Assembly (NCBI RefSeq): GCF_964275005.1
Contig: NC_092686.1
Coordinates: 41,786,333-41,850,332 of the forward strand
Reading direction: 5' to 3'
Length of the DNA stretch: 64,000 nucleotides
DNA from: Diadema setosum
Taxonomy: Eukaryota > Echinodermata > Echinoidea > Diadematoida > Diadematidae
A program made the translations under genes and the position numbers. The notes below the pieces were generated by a model, which was given only the letters and a program-made list of their open reading frames with translations, did no database searches and was not told where the DNA came from. Shown here in pieces: positions 26,976-38,020 of this stretch; position 1 is the stretch's first letter; every line of letters begins with the position of its first letter.

Positions 26976-29014
26976 CAACCAAAACCAAAACCAAAACCGA
27001 AAACGAAGAGTATCGAATAAGTGCACCACGATCTTCAAACATGTGTGTTTACTTATATCTATGCATGTCAAAATGTTCATCCACAAATGAAACGCCAATA
27101 GAATAGAAAAAAACAACAACAACACGAAGAATCTATTGCATTTGTTTTTATCAAAGCTTGGATTTGATTGGCTGAAAGTTCAATGACGTTCCCTCTCTTG
27201 CGGCTGCTTTCATAGCGCAGTAGAAGCGTGCCTTTCCCAGTTTCTTCTGGATTGAATTTTCTGCTTAGTGGTTCATTTCTCTTTATATAGCACACTATCT
27301 TGTTGATTATACATTGATATGCTCATTACATATGCATAATTATGGAAAAAGTGTAATTTGGCTTTTGTTCACATCCGGGGTTCATTATGCACACGTCACA
27401 CATGGATACTCTTGACAAGGAAGATCCATTATACAGAGTCTTTCAATTGATTATAAATTGACTCCTATACACTTTAGATACAAGTCGGCATGCATCGCGT
27501 GATTGCTCAGATTAAAGACAAAATTACACAGCAGAGGGTTTTTGGATTGTTATCATAATAATGTAGGCCTTCATATTAATCAGTTTTAGATGGTAGCATA
27601 TAAGTCGGAGTTGCTGGCGTCACAATAATGTACAAGACAGTATGTATCCTCGCGTTCGGGACACCGAGTGCCACATTGGGAGCAAAATGTTGCTCTATAT
27701 CGGTTACAGAGGGCGTGCTCAAATAGTGGGACTTCAGGAAAGCATGGTAGGCATGGTAGGAATTAGACCAAAATATCGTCTGTCCGGAGGATTTTTGTTT
27801 TTTAATCATTTTTTGACATATGGCTCTCCAGGGTTTTCCGTGAAAGCCAGACGTAGTCTCCGCGAAACATATCCCCAACGACTAGTAGGCCCTATACAGA
27901 CCGATCTTTCGGTCAAGGTAGGAATCTACTATAAAAAAGTCACAATTAATAAAGCCCCCTTTATTATGAATAACACATGCCTATGAAAGCTGATAACTAA
28001 AATTTTTCATCGTTTTGAGAGCTTGATGGTGTTACATAAATGATGTAATATAAAGACACCGTATAATCCCCATTCTTGCAGCGATACATCCTTTTCAGTT
28101 CGTGATGAGTGGAAAGTGAACTATTCCATTGCCTCACTTTTGCCTTCAGTGTATATCAAAGTTATTGGTGAGGCATTTTTTTTTTTTAATTGGGGGGGGG
28201 GGGGGCTGGGATGGGAGTTAGAGTATACCTAGTCTTTCGTCATAAATTCCGTCTGCATTGTTTGCGTATAAACAACAACAAAAATAGTTTTATTTTTGTA
28301 ACACTTCAATATTGTCTCATGCACGATGGGAGATAGCATGTATTACATAAACGCATGGTTTAGAAGATCCTGGTTTCAGAGAAAAATCTCTTTAATGATT
28401 AAAGTTAAATGATCAAATAACAAGAATACTTTTTTTGTTAGTTTCAAACCCTGGAATGATTTCACTCACTACGATTATCCCATACCTGTCCCCATTATGA
28501 ATGATCTTCAGCCGTTTTTTTTTAAGTTTGTGATGTACTAACAGGTATTATTATAAACTCCACAAATCCTTTATTAGTATAAGCCTAAGTATACGTCCGC
28601 AGTTCTATCCGCAGTTAAATATTTTGCTTATCAGTTACTGTAGCAGCGTTTCTGATAATGGAATATAATAAGCTATCCACTCGTTTACTTGGAAGGAAAC
28701 AAGAGTGAATAAATTATGTATAGAATTCACGGAAGCACAAAACCTATACTTTTACAAATGATGGACTATACTGGTGGTACAGACAACCATGCATGTCTAA
28801 TCATTATCCCTGGTCATTAGTCACAATCATACGTGCAATGTGTATGCTTTTCGATGGTTACATCCATACTATACGACTATTGTGTTTATGTGTATTCACG
28901 TGAATCATTTTCGTATTTCTCCACTCGAGAAATATAGTGGATTGTACTTTTTCAGTTTTTAATGTTTGCCTCGTTCGTGCGTTCCTTCACTGTAAAAAAC
29001 AAAAAAAAAAAAAA
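26976..29014. other. Non-coding stretch, no gene seen
   Basis: Overlapping frames on both strands at 27576-27986 have no recognisable motif. A GATTGGCTGA word (inverted CCAAT) near 27164 and CTTTATATAGC near 27280 are spaced like promoter elements, but no transcript is evident. G and T runs lie at 28168-28204. Confidence 0.45.
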
Positions 29015-29620
29015 TGCTTAGTTTCTAAACACCTAACTAAACACTTTTCAGTGACAGTTTTAAAACGTTGCGACGCGTTTATGATTATATTGAACATGTT
29101 TAGGAGCTAAACACATGCTGTGCTTATTTTCATCACGCCGTATGGGAGGTGTTTATCACTCACACATGTTTATGTTTTAAACGGTTCTGATGTTTAAAAC
29201 TAAACACCTGCTCCATTTATAGGCTAAACACCAAACGTTTACACCATAATCACACACAGTGTTGAAATTACTGAACACCGCAGTCACATAATCACCCACA
29301 CTGCATGACTGTTTAAGATCTAAACACTGAACCAAAAAATAAACATGAGGCACTGTTTAAGATGTAAACACTGAGACATGTTTATTCGCTGTGACAGATT
29401 AAAAACACTGCGACATGTTTATTTGCCATTTTAGTGTTTATTCTTAGAAAACGTGTCTGATTTCTCAGTGTTTATATGAAACATGTTTACACATAATTAT
29501 ACATGCTAAGTGTTTATATCAGACATTTTTACACCTTATACATGCTAAGTGTTTATATGAGACATGTTTACACATACATTTATACATTTCTAAGTGTTTA
29601 CATTAGACATGTTACTCATC
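29015..29620. repeat. Quasi-periodic TAAACA/TGTTTA array
   Basis: Roughly 25 occurrences of GTTTA or TAAAC are spread over 600 bp in both orientations, often as CTAAACACTG or ACATGTTTA words. The spacing varies between about 10 and 40 bp. The stretch follows ACTGTAAAAAACAAAA near 28990, which resembles a MITE terminus. It codes for nothing. It may be an expanded, partly palindromic transposon interior or a diverged satellite. Confidence 0.6.
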
Positions 29621-31514
29621 ATACATGTTGATTCGATGTAAAGCGGATTTTTTTTTTTCCAATTCTGCATGGAATGAGATAAACGCATGGCATTTTATAG
29701 AATTTACCCATTATGTACCAAATCAGCAGCACATTGCATAACAGGGAAGACCTGGCTTAGCTTTCACAAACATTTTGGCTACAAGAGTCAGAGGTAATTC
29801 TCTGAATGCAAGTTATCACAACATCAGTCAAAGCTTGGGCAACATCTGATAAATAATAGATTAAAATCCTTTAAATATTACCATGTTTTGCTATATGACA
29901 TGAGTTAAATGCAAGAGACCTGGGAGTCATGACAGGCCTGTACACGAAGACATATTGAAAATGCAATTCACTCCGATACACACAGTAAAATTTGTATTAA
30001 ATTTTGCAGACAATCGCACACAACTCACTTTGGAAAAAAATATTGCATTTAAAAGCTACTTTTCAGTCACATGTAATTCTTGGCCTGCTTTCAAGAATCG
30101 CCTTCTTTCTATACACTGTATTCAGAACTCACTCGTAGTATTGTAAAACAAACAAACAAACAAACAAACAAACAAAATTGTTAATGATTGTGAGCTGCAA
30201 CTCAGTGCTTCAGAAGGTTGACACAATGTATGTAACATCACCTCCAGGAACATAACTGCAATCTGTGAACAAATCCATGCCAACCTTGAAGATTACATCA
30301 ATTATTGGTGAAGTGCTCTGGGATATCCGAACCAGATTAGGCTCATCGCAAATTATACATTGCACAATATATATATATGGGCGTATTGGTACTGATCAGG
30401 GAGTGTAGATGATGTACTCCATCACAAACAAACAAAGGAAAAAAAATTCACAGTATTTAGCCTGTGGTGAACATCGATACTCCTGATCAGTATCAATAAT
30501 GGATCTTAAATACATATTCGTGGATTGTTCTTTTCACTGCGACGATCACTGGAAGTACATGTAGGCTAACAGTACTGTATGAACTTTTTTTCACTTTTGC
30601 TATTTGGAGAGAAATAAGAATGTTAGTGGATTTCAAGAGGGTGAGTGAGAGAAAACTTCTACCGTGCTAGAACCTGGGAGAAGGAAGTCAAACTCAATGG
30701 GTATACATGAATAGTCTATTAGAGTCTAATCAGTCTCATCATACTCCACTTAATCATGGTATGGAGGGCTAATTTCAATCTCGACACAGCTAGATTTTTG
30801 GTAAAGACAAGAGGACGTGAACAAAGAGAAAATCATTCATTGCAACTGGAGGCGGCATAGGCGGGAAGGTATGCAAGACTGTCATATGAATACGCGATGT
30901 GATCAGCGAGACTCCTCCCTTGTCAATTTGTCAATTTGTCAGTCAGTTGCAAGACTCCTCCCTACTTTCCATAATGTTGTACTACATTTCTATACCTCTC
31001 TCCATGTGACCGATTTCAAGAATGTCTAAAAAAAATTAAAAAATAAATACCGAATGCTGCATTTCCTAGCAGGTCTACAAGAAAATTGCAAAGAATTTCA
31101 AACAAATACAACTACTGACCTCTTATGGGCGTCCAATATCTGCTGAATGTATAGGAAGCACCTGAAAAAAAAAAAAATAAATGGCTGAGATTTTGATTTG
31201 ATTTGCTTTGATTTCTGCATTCCTTTTTGCACAAGAATATAACAGAAAGCCAATCGCATGAAGTTCTTGAGCAATATTTTAACAGTGAACTACATTGATA
31301 TTGGTTGATGAATCAAATGAAATTAATAAAACTGTTTTTCTTAATTGTGCAAAAGAATTTCGAGCGAGTGTCTTTACATATAAGATGAATGTACGATTTT
31401 ACGTATCAGCTGTTAAAAATACAAATTAAACAAATCTAGGAGCAATAAGAATGCAGGTGACCATTATCATAAGCATATGCTTGATGAGGACAATCATGGC
31501 CTCACGTAAAACAG
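29621..31514. other. Non-coding stretch, no gene seen
   Basis: The stretch contains an (AAAC)n tract at 30146-30175, a (TA)n fragment near 30368 and a short TTGTCAA tandem near 30925. No supported exon was found. Confidence 0.5.
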
Positions 31515-31640
31515 GTGGGTCCGACCTTATTAGAATCGCTTTGTTTTGGATATTTCTGCCATTTCAAAAACAATTTTCATCAAATAAACAATGAATTCCT
31601 CTTTGAATTATATACTTTCATATTTCTTAAGAGGTTCGTC
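31515..31640. mobile_element. Half-copy of the 55902-56285 palindromic element
   Basis: The words GGATATTTCTGCCATTTC, AATTTTCATCAAATAAAC, TGAATTCCTC and TTTCATATTTCTTAAGAGG occur in the same order as in the right arm of the element at 55902-56285. The other arm is missing. A CA microsatellite adjoins the broken side. Confidence 0.6.
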
Positions 31641-31648
31641 ATAGTATG

Positions 31649-31650
<2 letters not shown>

Positions 31651-31690
<40 letters not shown>

Positions 31691-31698
31691 ACACACAC
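31651..31698. repeat. (CA)n microsatellite
   Basis: About 23 CA units with one CATA interruption directly follow the half-MITE. Confidence 0.95.
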
Positions 31699-31867
31699 GG
31701 GAAATCTGAAGCCCCATCGCATACAAAACTCTATCATCCCCATACATGATTTACTTTATTCTAGTATACAGGTTTAGATGCACACTGTCAGTAAAAAAAA
31801 AAAATATTAATAATAAAAAAATAGAAAGGTTGCTATAACAGGTGGGATGCCTCCCAATAGGTCTATG

Positions 31868-32051
31868 CAGTGGACTCCCGTTATAACGAAGTCCTCGGGA
31901 CCGGCAATTTTCTTTCGTTTTATCGAAATTTCGTTATAACCGAACAAATAAACAATAAAAAACATGAACAGAAAATGGTGCGGCCTCAATTTTTATTTCG
32001 TTGTAACCGGAATTTCGTTATAACCGTGTTCGTTACAACGGGAGTGCACTG
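31868..32051. mobile_element. Palindromic MITE, CAGTGGACTCCCGTTATAAC ends
   Basis: The element starts CAGTGGACTCCCGTTATAAC and ends with the near-complement GTTACAACGGGAGTGCACTG followed by TA. Both arms contain TTCGTTATAACCG. The 184-bp non-coding structure and the TA at the right border fit a mariner/Tc1-type MITE. Confidence 0.75.
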
Positions 32052-34679
32052 TAGTTCATCATGACAAAGTGAGACAACATCACATGGCTAGCGGGAAAAA
32101 GATTATCAGCATTCAAAATTGTTACCAATGGTTCATTTCCTTCATATTATTATGGCGTGTATAGATACTGTCAGTATATTCTCTTGCGATGCCCTTGTAA
32201 TCCTCAGATGTTTGCACTGTTAGACGGGTTGTATAGAAGTAAGCGCATGCATCTTTCATTCTATAATCCAGACAGGGTTGGCGTGATTCCTGATCAATTC
32301 TTCCATGACGTATAGGTACTGAATTTTGGCGGCGTTAGTTCTTTGCAAGGAGTTTCAACATCACGTACTGGCACTGGTAAAAAGAAATGATTACACAAGA
32401 AGGAAAACAAATCAGTTGGCTTTGCAATACTCAACTGCTCCCATAGATTCTGAAAATAAATGAATAGCAAAGAAGTTGACTGAATCCATGAGCAAGTTCA
32501 AATTATAAGGGTAGAGCAGAATCCCTTCATCACATTAGCACATAGTGTCTTGCGTCAGTTTTTACTTATAATATATATACTTTGCTGAATTTTCTGGAAA
32601 TAATGCAGATCCTTTTCATTGCTTCTTTCTTGTTCATCATCATTATCAAGCAGAGTTACGACCATTACGGTATCCTTTGTCTCTCGGGTGTAGATATTCA
32701 CTCAATCTGTAATTTACACTTTCAACAATTTTGCAATGAATCAATTTTCCATTATTTTTGTTGTTGTAATGGATTGGATTATAAATTTGGGGAAAAAGTT
32801 GGGAGTAGGTCCCCCCCCCCCAAAAAAAAAAAAAAAAAGAATTCCAAACAGAAGAATTTAAAGCATCTAAAATCTGCATTTTATAGAAAATCATTTACAT
32901 GCTCTTAAAGTACATAATATTTATTGATTTGGCCCTGCAATTTTGAGTACTAACTTGACTTCCAATTTTCCACATGGGTAGTTGACAGTGGTGTATCACC
33001 ATTGATTTACTCTGCTGACTGCACCATGCCTCGTTCTCTGCCAGCAGAGGTAATGTCTTACTCTGGATTTTTACAGCCGTCAGGACATCATCGTCGTCCA
33101 CTTTGGTGTCATCGCTTTCCAAGACAATCCTGATGGGCTTTACGATTCAATTTTTCACCACCTGTTGAGCTTTGAAGAATTGTACAGGGAATAAAACTTA
33201 ATTTTCACTCAAAATATATTTACTAACCCTTCGTCATTCACATTAATTAATTCATATTTCATTTATTTTTGGATACTCAATAACTTCGTAGAAATTAAAG
33301 ATACAATGAAATCAGAGTTTTCTTGTGATTTTAAGCTTTACTTCTTTCTACACAGACGAATAAAAAAAAATCATTGTGCTGTAATGTATCATACCCAGTC
33401 TAATCAAGTGAATGCACTACCTAAATTTTGTAAGGAGAAAAAAAGATGACTATTTTAGCATTGAAACGATTAATTTCTGCAATTTTTACATGAGCTGTCT
33501 ACCTGTTTTTTCTTTTTTTTTTTCTGTAAGCTCTCGCTCTCTCTAGATTAATGTGGAGGTTCTGATGTTCCAATGGGATGGGGAAATTAGACCCCAATAG
33601 GCCCTATTGTATACCAGGCTACCCCCCCCCCCAAAAAAAAAAAAAAAAGCAACCAAGAGCTGGATCTGCCATGAGCAAACTTGAAATCAAAATCACCAAT
33701 CTGCCTGCTCATTATAGCAATTACGTAGGTTATCACTTAAAATTCATGAGAAGTTTCAAAAAGATGCCTGATTTGGAAGATTCTGTCTCACCCCCCCCCC
33801 ATTGTGTCTCTGTAGACCTATCATGTGCACCCACACACAAAGTAATTCCTTCCTTAATAACATGAAAGTGTAACTATCTTACTTCAAAACATGTACAAAC
33901 ACATTGTGTAAGATTATTTGCAAATTAAATTTGGTGAGATATCTAATATGGTTTATTGTTAGCACAAACGTCAACGATGAAAGCTTTGTAACATGAAGTG
34001 TTTCTAGACTTTATACCTGTGTGGTGTCTCCCGATCTCCTTGCTCCAAATAACTCAGCTGTATCTCGGATGACGATTGGTGGTACATGTAAATGATGATG
34101 ACAGTCTAGACCCTAATCAACATTGTTGCTCTCCTGTTTGTAAAATAATCAGGAAAATGAAACTTACTGGAAGGCGTTAAAAATAAGGACTATGGTCTAA
34201 ACCTACACTTTGAAGGATGATGTTGATTTCAGGTGGAGTGAGGTCAGACTTTCACTGTTTTATAGTTACTGAATAACCCCAGGACAACACTACAATCAAC
34301 AAAGTCAGACTGATTCAGAAAGTGCACTCTGTAATACTCAAGGCACCCAGACACTTATTGACGCAACCCTCTTCATAAAAGATTGTACCCGGTATCAAAC
34401 GAAAGGTCTGGCCAACTAACGTTACAATTACAATATGCAAGCTTTCAATGAAGACTAACCTCTTACAGATTCTTGGGAATTGGCAGAAGCCTAAATTAAA
34501 AATTTTTATCATGCCACTTTGGCTTCAAACTTTCATCTTCAATTACTAGGTAAAATAGACACTAACACTTTAGAGATCTATCTGAAAATCTACTCCAAGG
34601 TTTTATATTCTCGTCACAGAGCCAGCTAGAGCACGTTCAATGCGTGTACTGTCGTACACACGGCAGACGCATCCTACTT
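32052..34679. other. Mostly non-coding stretch
   Basis: One weak candidate frame lies at 32955-33129 (listed separately). Otherwise the stretch holds C/A homopolymer junctions at 32811-32838 and 33622-33648 and chance frames. Confidence 0.45.
32955..33129 (-). CDS. Orphan open frame, possible exon, unknown product
   Basis: The minus-strand frame reads IVLESDDTKVDDDDVL, then TAVKIQSKTLPLLAENEAW and CSQQSKSMVIHHCQLPMWK. It ends at a usable donor (CAA|GTTAGT). The composition is more protein-like than the other frames in this region, with an acidic patch, Trp, Cys and His. The upstream acceptor (CCCATCAG) has a poor pyrimidine tract, and no partner exon or family match was found. It could be a transposon-derived fragment or a chance frame. 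Confidence 0.2.
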
Positions 34680-34789
34680 CTAGACACGACGTGGTCTAAA
34701 TTTCATGTTATATTTGATCAAGGAGGTATGCATACCTCCTTGATCTGATGCACGAAATTCTAACACAAACCACTAGTCGTGTACGCGTG
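34680..34789. mobile_element. Short palindrome with perfect 28-bp core
   Basis: Arms GACACGACGTGG...AAATTTC and GAAATTC...CCACTAGTCGTGT flank a perfect palindrome centred near 34731, whose half-site is ATCAAGGAGGTATG. Size and symmetry suggest a small non-autonomous transposon. Confidence 0.5.
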
Positions 34790-34905
34790 GAACTTGATTG
34801 AAAATCAGAGCACTATGGATAGGATCACTTTGAACTCACATTATGAACTGCATTCATCTATTACCGCGTCTAGAACGGAACAAATCCAGAAATTTATTTA
34901 CATTA

Positions 34906-35070
34906 ATATGAAAACAATGTCATCCGGTAAAAGTCTTTCATTGTTAGGCTGTTATACCCACACATTTAATACACATAATAGTCAAGCTTTTTGACATGAA
35001 AACAATGCCATCCGGTAAAAGTCTTTTATTGTTAGGCTGTTATACCCACATAATACACATAATTATAATC
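34906..35070. repeat. Direct tandem duplication of about 80 bp
   Basis: Two adjacent units share ATGAAAACAATG, CATCCGGTAAAAGTCTTT, ATTGTTAGGCTGTTATACCC and TAATACACATAAT. They differ by a few substitutions and a small deletion in the second copy. It is a simple local duplication. Confidence 0.85.
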
Positions 35071-35839
35071 AAGAGGTATACATATTTGCTCAAAGACATC
35101 GTATCAGCGTTTGACAGAATATATACCCAAGATTCATGTGGTAGATTTCGGTTTAGTTAAAAAAAAAATATGAACATCCTGTGAATTGTACAGCAATTTT
35201 TCTGTGAGTAATCATGATTGCTGTTGTATAATATAATATTTGCCTGGCGGCGGCCAGTGCGGTTTGAAACTGCACGAAGAAAACAACTGCACTGCCAAGA
35301 CTAGGAAAAAAAAACAACCACGCGACGGCAAAAATATTTACCTGTATCAAAATGACGTGTAACTGATTGCAAGCATTCATATATTCGGGGATGGATGCTA
35401 CTCCGTACTTTAAATTATTTTAAGTATTAATCATTAAAGTACAAAATTGTGTATTGTTTGATTCCAACATGAATATTCTTATTGACTGCTGCAATGTTAG
35501 TTGTTGTCATGGCTGGTACTGCTGGGATTGCACCCCCCCCCCCAAAAAAAAAAAAAAAAAACAACAACAACCACACAAACAAACCAAATAATAATATACA
35601 CGAGGATTGGCGGGAAATGACTCAGGAAAAAACCCCACAACAGACAAATGAACAGCAATGCTAAGAGGAAATGTTGCAAAATCCTGCCGAGAAGAACTTG
35701 ATATTTCGACATGATAGAGTGACACTTTCGTCGATGTTTGAAACGGGCATTTTAAATCTTATGAATGTGAAACGTTGTAAGAACGTTAATTGGATCGTCG
35801 TTAAGTCAGTGCATGTTGAATAAGAACTTGATGTAAGAT
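35071..35839. other. Non-coding stretch, no gene seen
   Basis: The stretch contains a C/A homopolymer junction at 35530-35561 followed by ACAACAACC. No exon can be supported. Confidence 0.5.
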
Positions 35840-36697
35840 TGCTTGTTTGTTTGTTTGTTTTTTCATTTCCATCTGAGAAGATGGCTGGATAGACCATATT
35901 CAGCTACGTTAAGCTGGTCTTCCATGGGGTCCAGTTGGGTGGGACCACTTCACCGGGTTAAACACCCTGCTCTTTGCGATGAATCCCCTTTTCTGTTTCT
36001 CTGTCCAGCGTGTAGGCATTCTCTCTCCTTCATCATATCTCCTTCTTTTTTTCCTTCCTTTAATTTTGTTTTTGCCCCGTTCCTTTCAGTCGTATCCCCC
36101 TCAGTTTAGTCATGTCATGTTGTTGTGTCTTTGTTGTTTGTTTCATTTTGTCTTATTTCCTGTATTATGTATTATGTACTTGTAATTGCAATAAGTATTT
36201 TGAAGATATTTTAGAGTGGTCCACAATCTACAAGCAATGCTTTTTAGTGGACCTCTCAGTTCTCATTTTTTACCTTTCAAACATAACTTTGTAATTCCAG
36301 TATGTACGTGTGCATATCTTTGTATGTTTGTTGATTACCACTGATTGTCATACTTTGTAATATATATATGCCTATGACTTAATTTTTGATCTACTTTGTG
36401 TTATGTTTTGTTGAAAGAAAAAAAAATGAAAATGAAAATGAGAATGAAATAAATAAATGAAGTGAAATGAAGTGAAGTGAAATGAATGAATGAAGCGCGA
36501 TCTTTTACGTGCATGAGTTGTACTCTCTCATACACGGGACCTCCATTTTATGTCCTATCCGAGGGACAGCGTGTTTTGCCTCTTGCTAGAGGGGACGGTA
36601 TGATAACACACAACATTGCTCAGTCCAGACTCGGGTTCGAACCCGGGCCCCTAGGATCGTGAGGCAGACGCTCCACCGACTGAGCCAACTCACCGTC
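35840..36697 (-). mobile_element. tRNA-derived SINE, minus strand, split by an insertion
   Basis: The 5' head lies at about 36620-36697 and carries the complements of box A (TGGCTCAGTCGG-type) and box B (GGTTCGAACCC). The body continues through GACCTCCATTTTATGTCC and ACGTAAAAGATC-type words to about 36467. The 3' part resumes at 35863-35985 with CACCCTGCTCTTTGCGAT and GGTCTTCCATGGGGTCCAG, and ends in an AAAC-rich tail at 35840-35862. The order matches the intact copy at 58741-59205. The gap at 35986-36466 is a foreign insertion, with an ATGAAT-type short repeat at both junctions. Confidence 0.8.
35986..36466 (+). mobile_element. LINE 3'-end-like insertion inside the SINE
   Basis: About 480 bp absent from the other SINE copy. 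It is T-rich, ends with AAAAAAAATGAAAATGAAAA, then (AATA)n and TGAAG/TGAAA repeats, and is bordered by ATGAAT on both sides. A 5'-truncated, untranslated 3' end with a short-repeat tail and a target duplication fits a CR1/Jockey-type LINE. No reverse transcriptase remains, so the family is a guess. Confidence 0.55.
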
Positions 36698-37944
36698 CTA
36701 TCAAGGTGAAGGACGTAACACATAAAAATGAAATCCAGTTATATACAAGCTTTTTTATTTTTTCTTTGTCTAATATCTTCATGGTAATTTCGGTTTAACT
36801 TCTCCCAAAAATATCAATATAGCACCAGCTTTTAGATGAGATGTAATACCCCCCCCCCCCCACTTGCTAAACAGGGAACTACAGCAGTTTGGTATGACAC
36901 ATACAGATATCTCTACCGTATGTCATTTGTCATATTTCAAAGAGCTATCACCTTCGGAAGAAATTTTGAGTCGTCTGCACGCTTACAGAAATTAGCGGAC
37001 ACTGTCAAGTGAGTTATGTTATGAAGACCTGCTAGGCCACGAAACTTGGTACACGCGTCGGGCGCATCCACCGAATTGGTATATGAATGACGCCACCTAC
37101 GGCCATCTACAATAGAATCCACTGCTGCTAGCTGCTGGTTGCATGGATTATGATGGACAAAATACAAAATTCATTCCAGCTGCAAAAATGGAAAACATTG
37201 AGATCTAGAAGACAGCATACGTACCCACTAAAATGAAATGAATTTCCAGAGATGAGGCGGATGTATAGGAAGAGGGTAGTACGCTAAAAGTTGGAACAGC
37301 TAAGTTGGAATCCAGATGTTTGTGTCTGCTGTTTTGTTCTACAAGTATAAAACGCAGCAGCTCTCATTCACAAACACTTCCACACACTTGCAAATACATA
37401 CATGCTCATTACATTAATATAAGTGTGTACTAGACTTTCTATGAGTGTGTGTGTATGTGTGTGTGTGTGCGTAGGTGTGATTTTTTTTTTTTTGCGTGTG
37501 TGTGTGCATCCTTTAAAACATAACAAACTTTAAAACATAATCATGCATAGATGCAATCGAATTGGTCTATACACATTTTAGCAATATATAGCTAACGTGG
37601 GACTGAATTTTATTTTGCACCTGGGCAGTGTCAAGAAATCATTTCTGTAATAGTAGAGTACTAAGACAAATGTATGATGATTTATATTTCGCATAATGAA
37701 TTCTTTGGATAGCTGCTAACGAAGGGAATTGTGATCGAAAAAAAGACAAAAATATGGGACTTTGAAGGAGAAGAGTATAATACAATGTATAACCTAGACA
37801 GTGAAATGTATTGTTGACTATTACAGACTCTGTGTATTAAAGATTTGTGGTCAGTTTCAGATGACAACAAAATCATACGCAGATAAACATGCAAACACAG
37901 ATCCCACAATGCATACACATACAAACACACACACACACACACAC

Positions 37945-38020
<76 letters not shown>

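Noticed and set aside
27576..27986. 100- and 114-codon frames on opposite strands
   Set aside because: They are mirror open frames without any recognisable domain. One strand's openness explains the other's.
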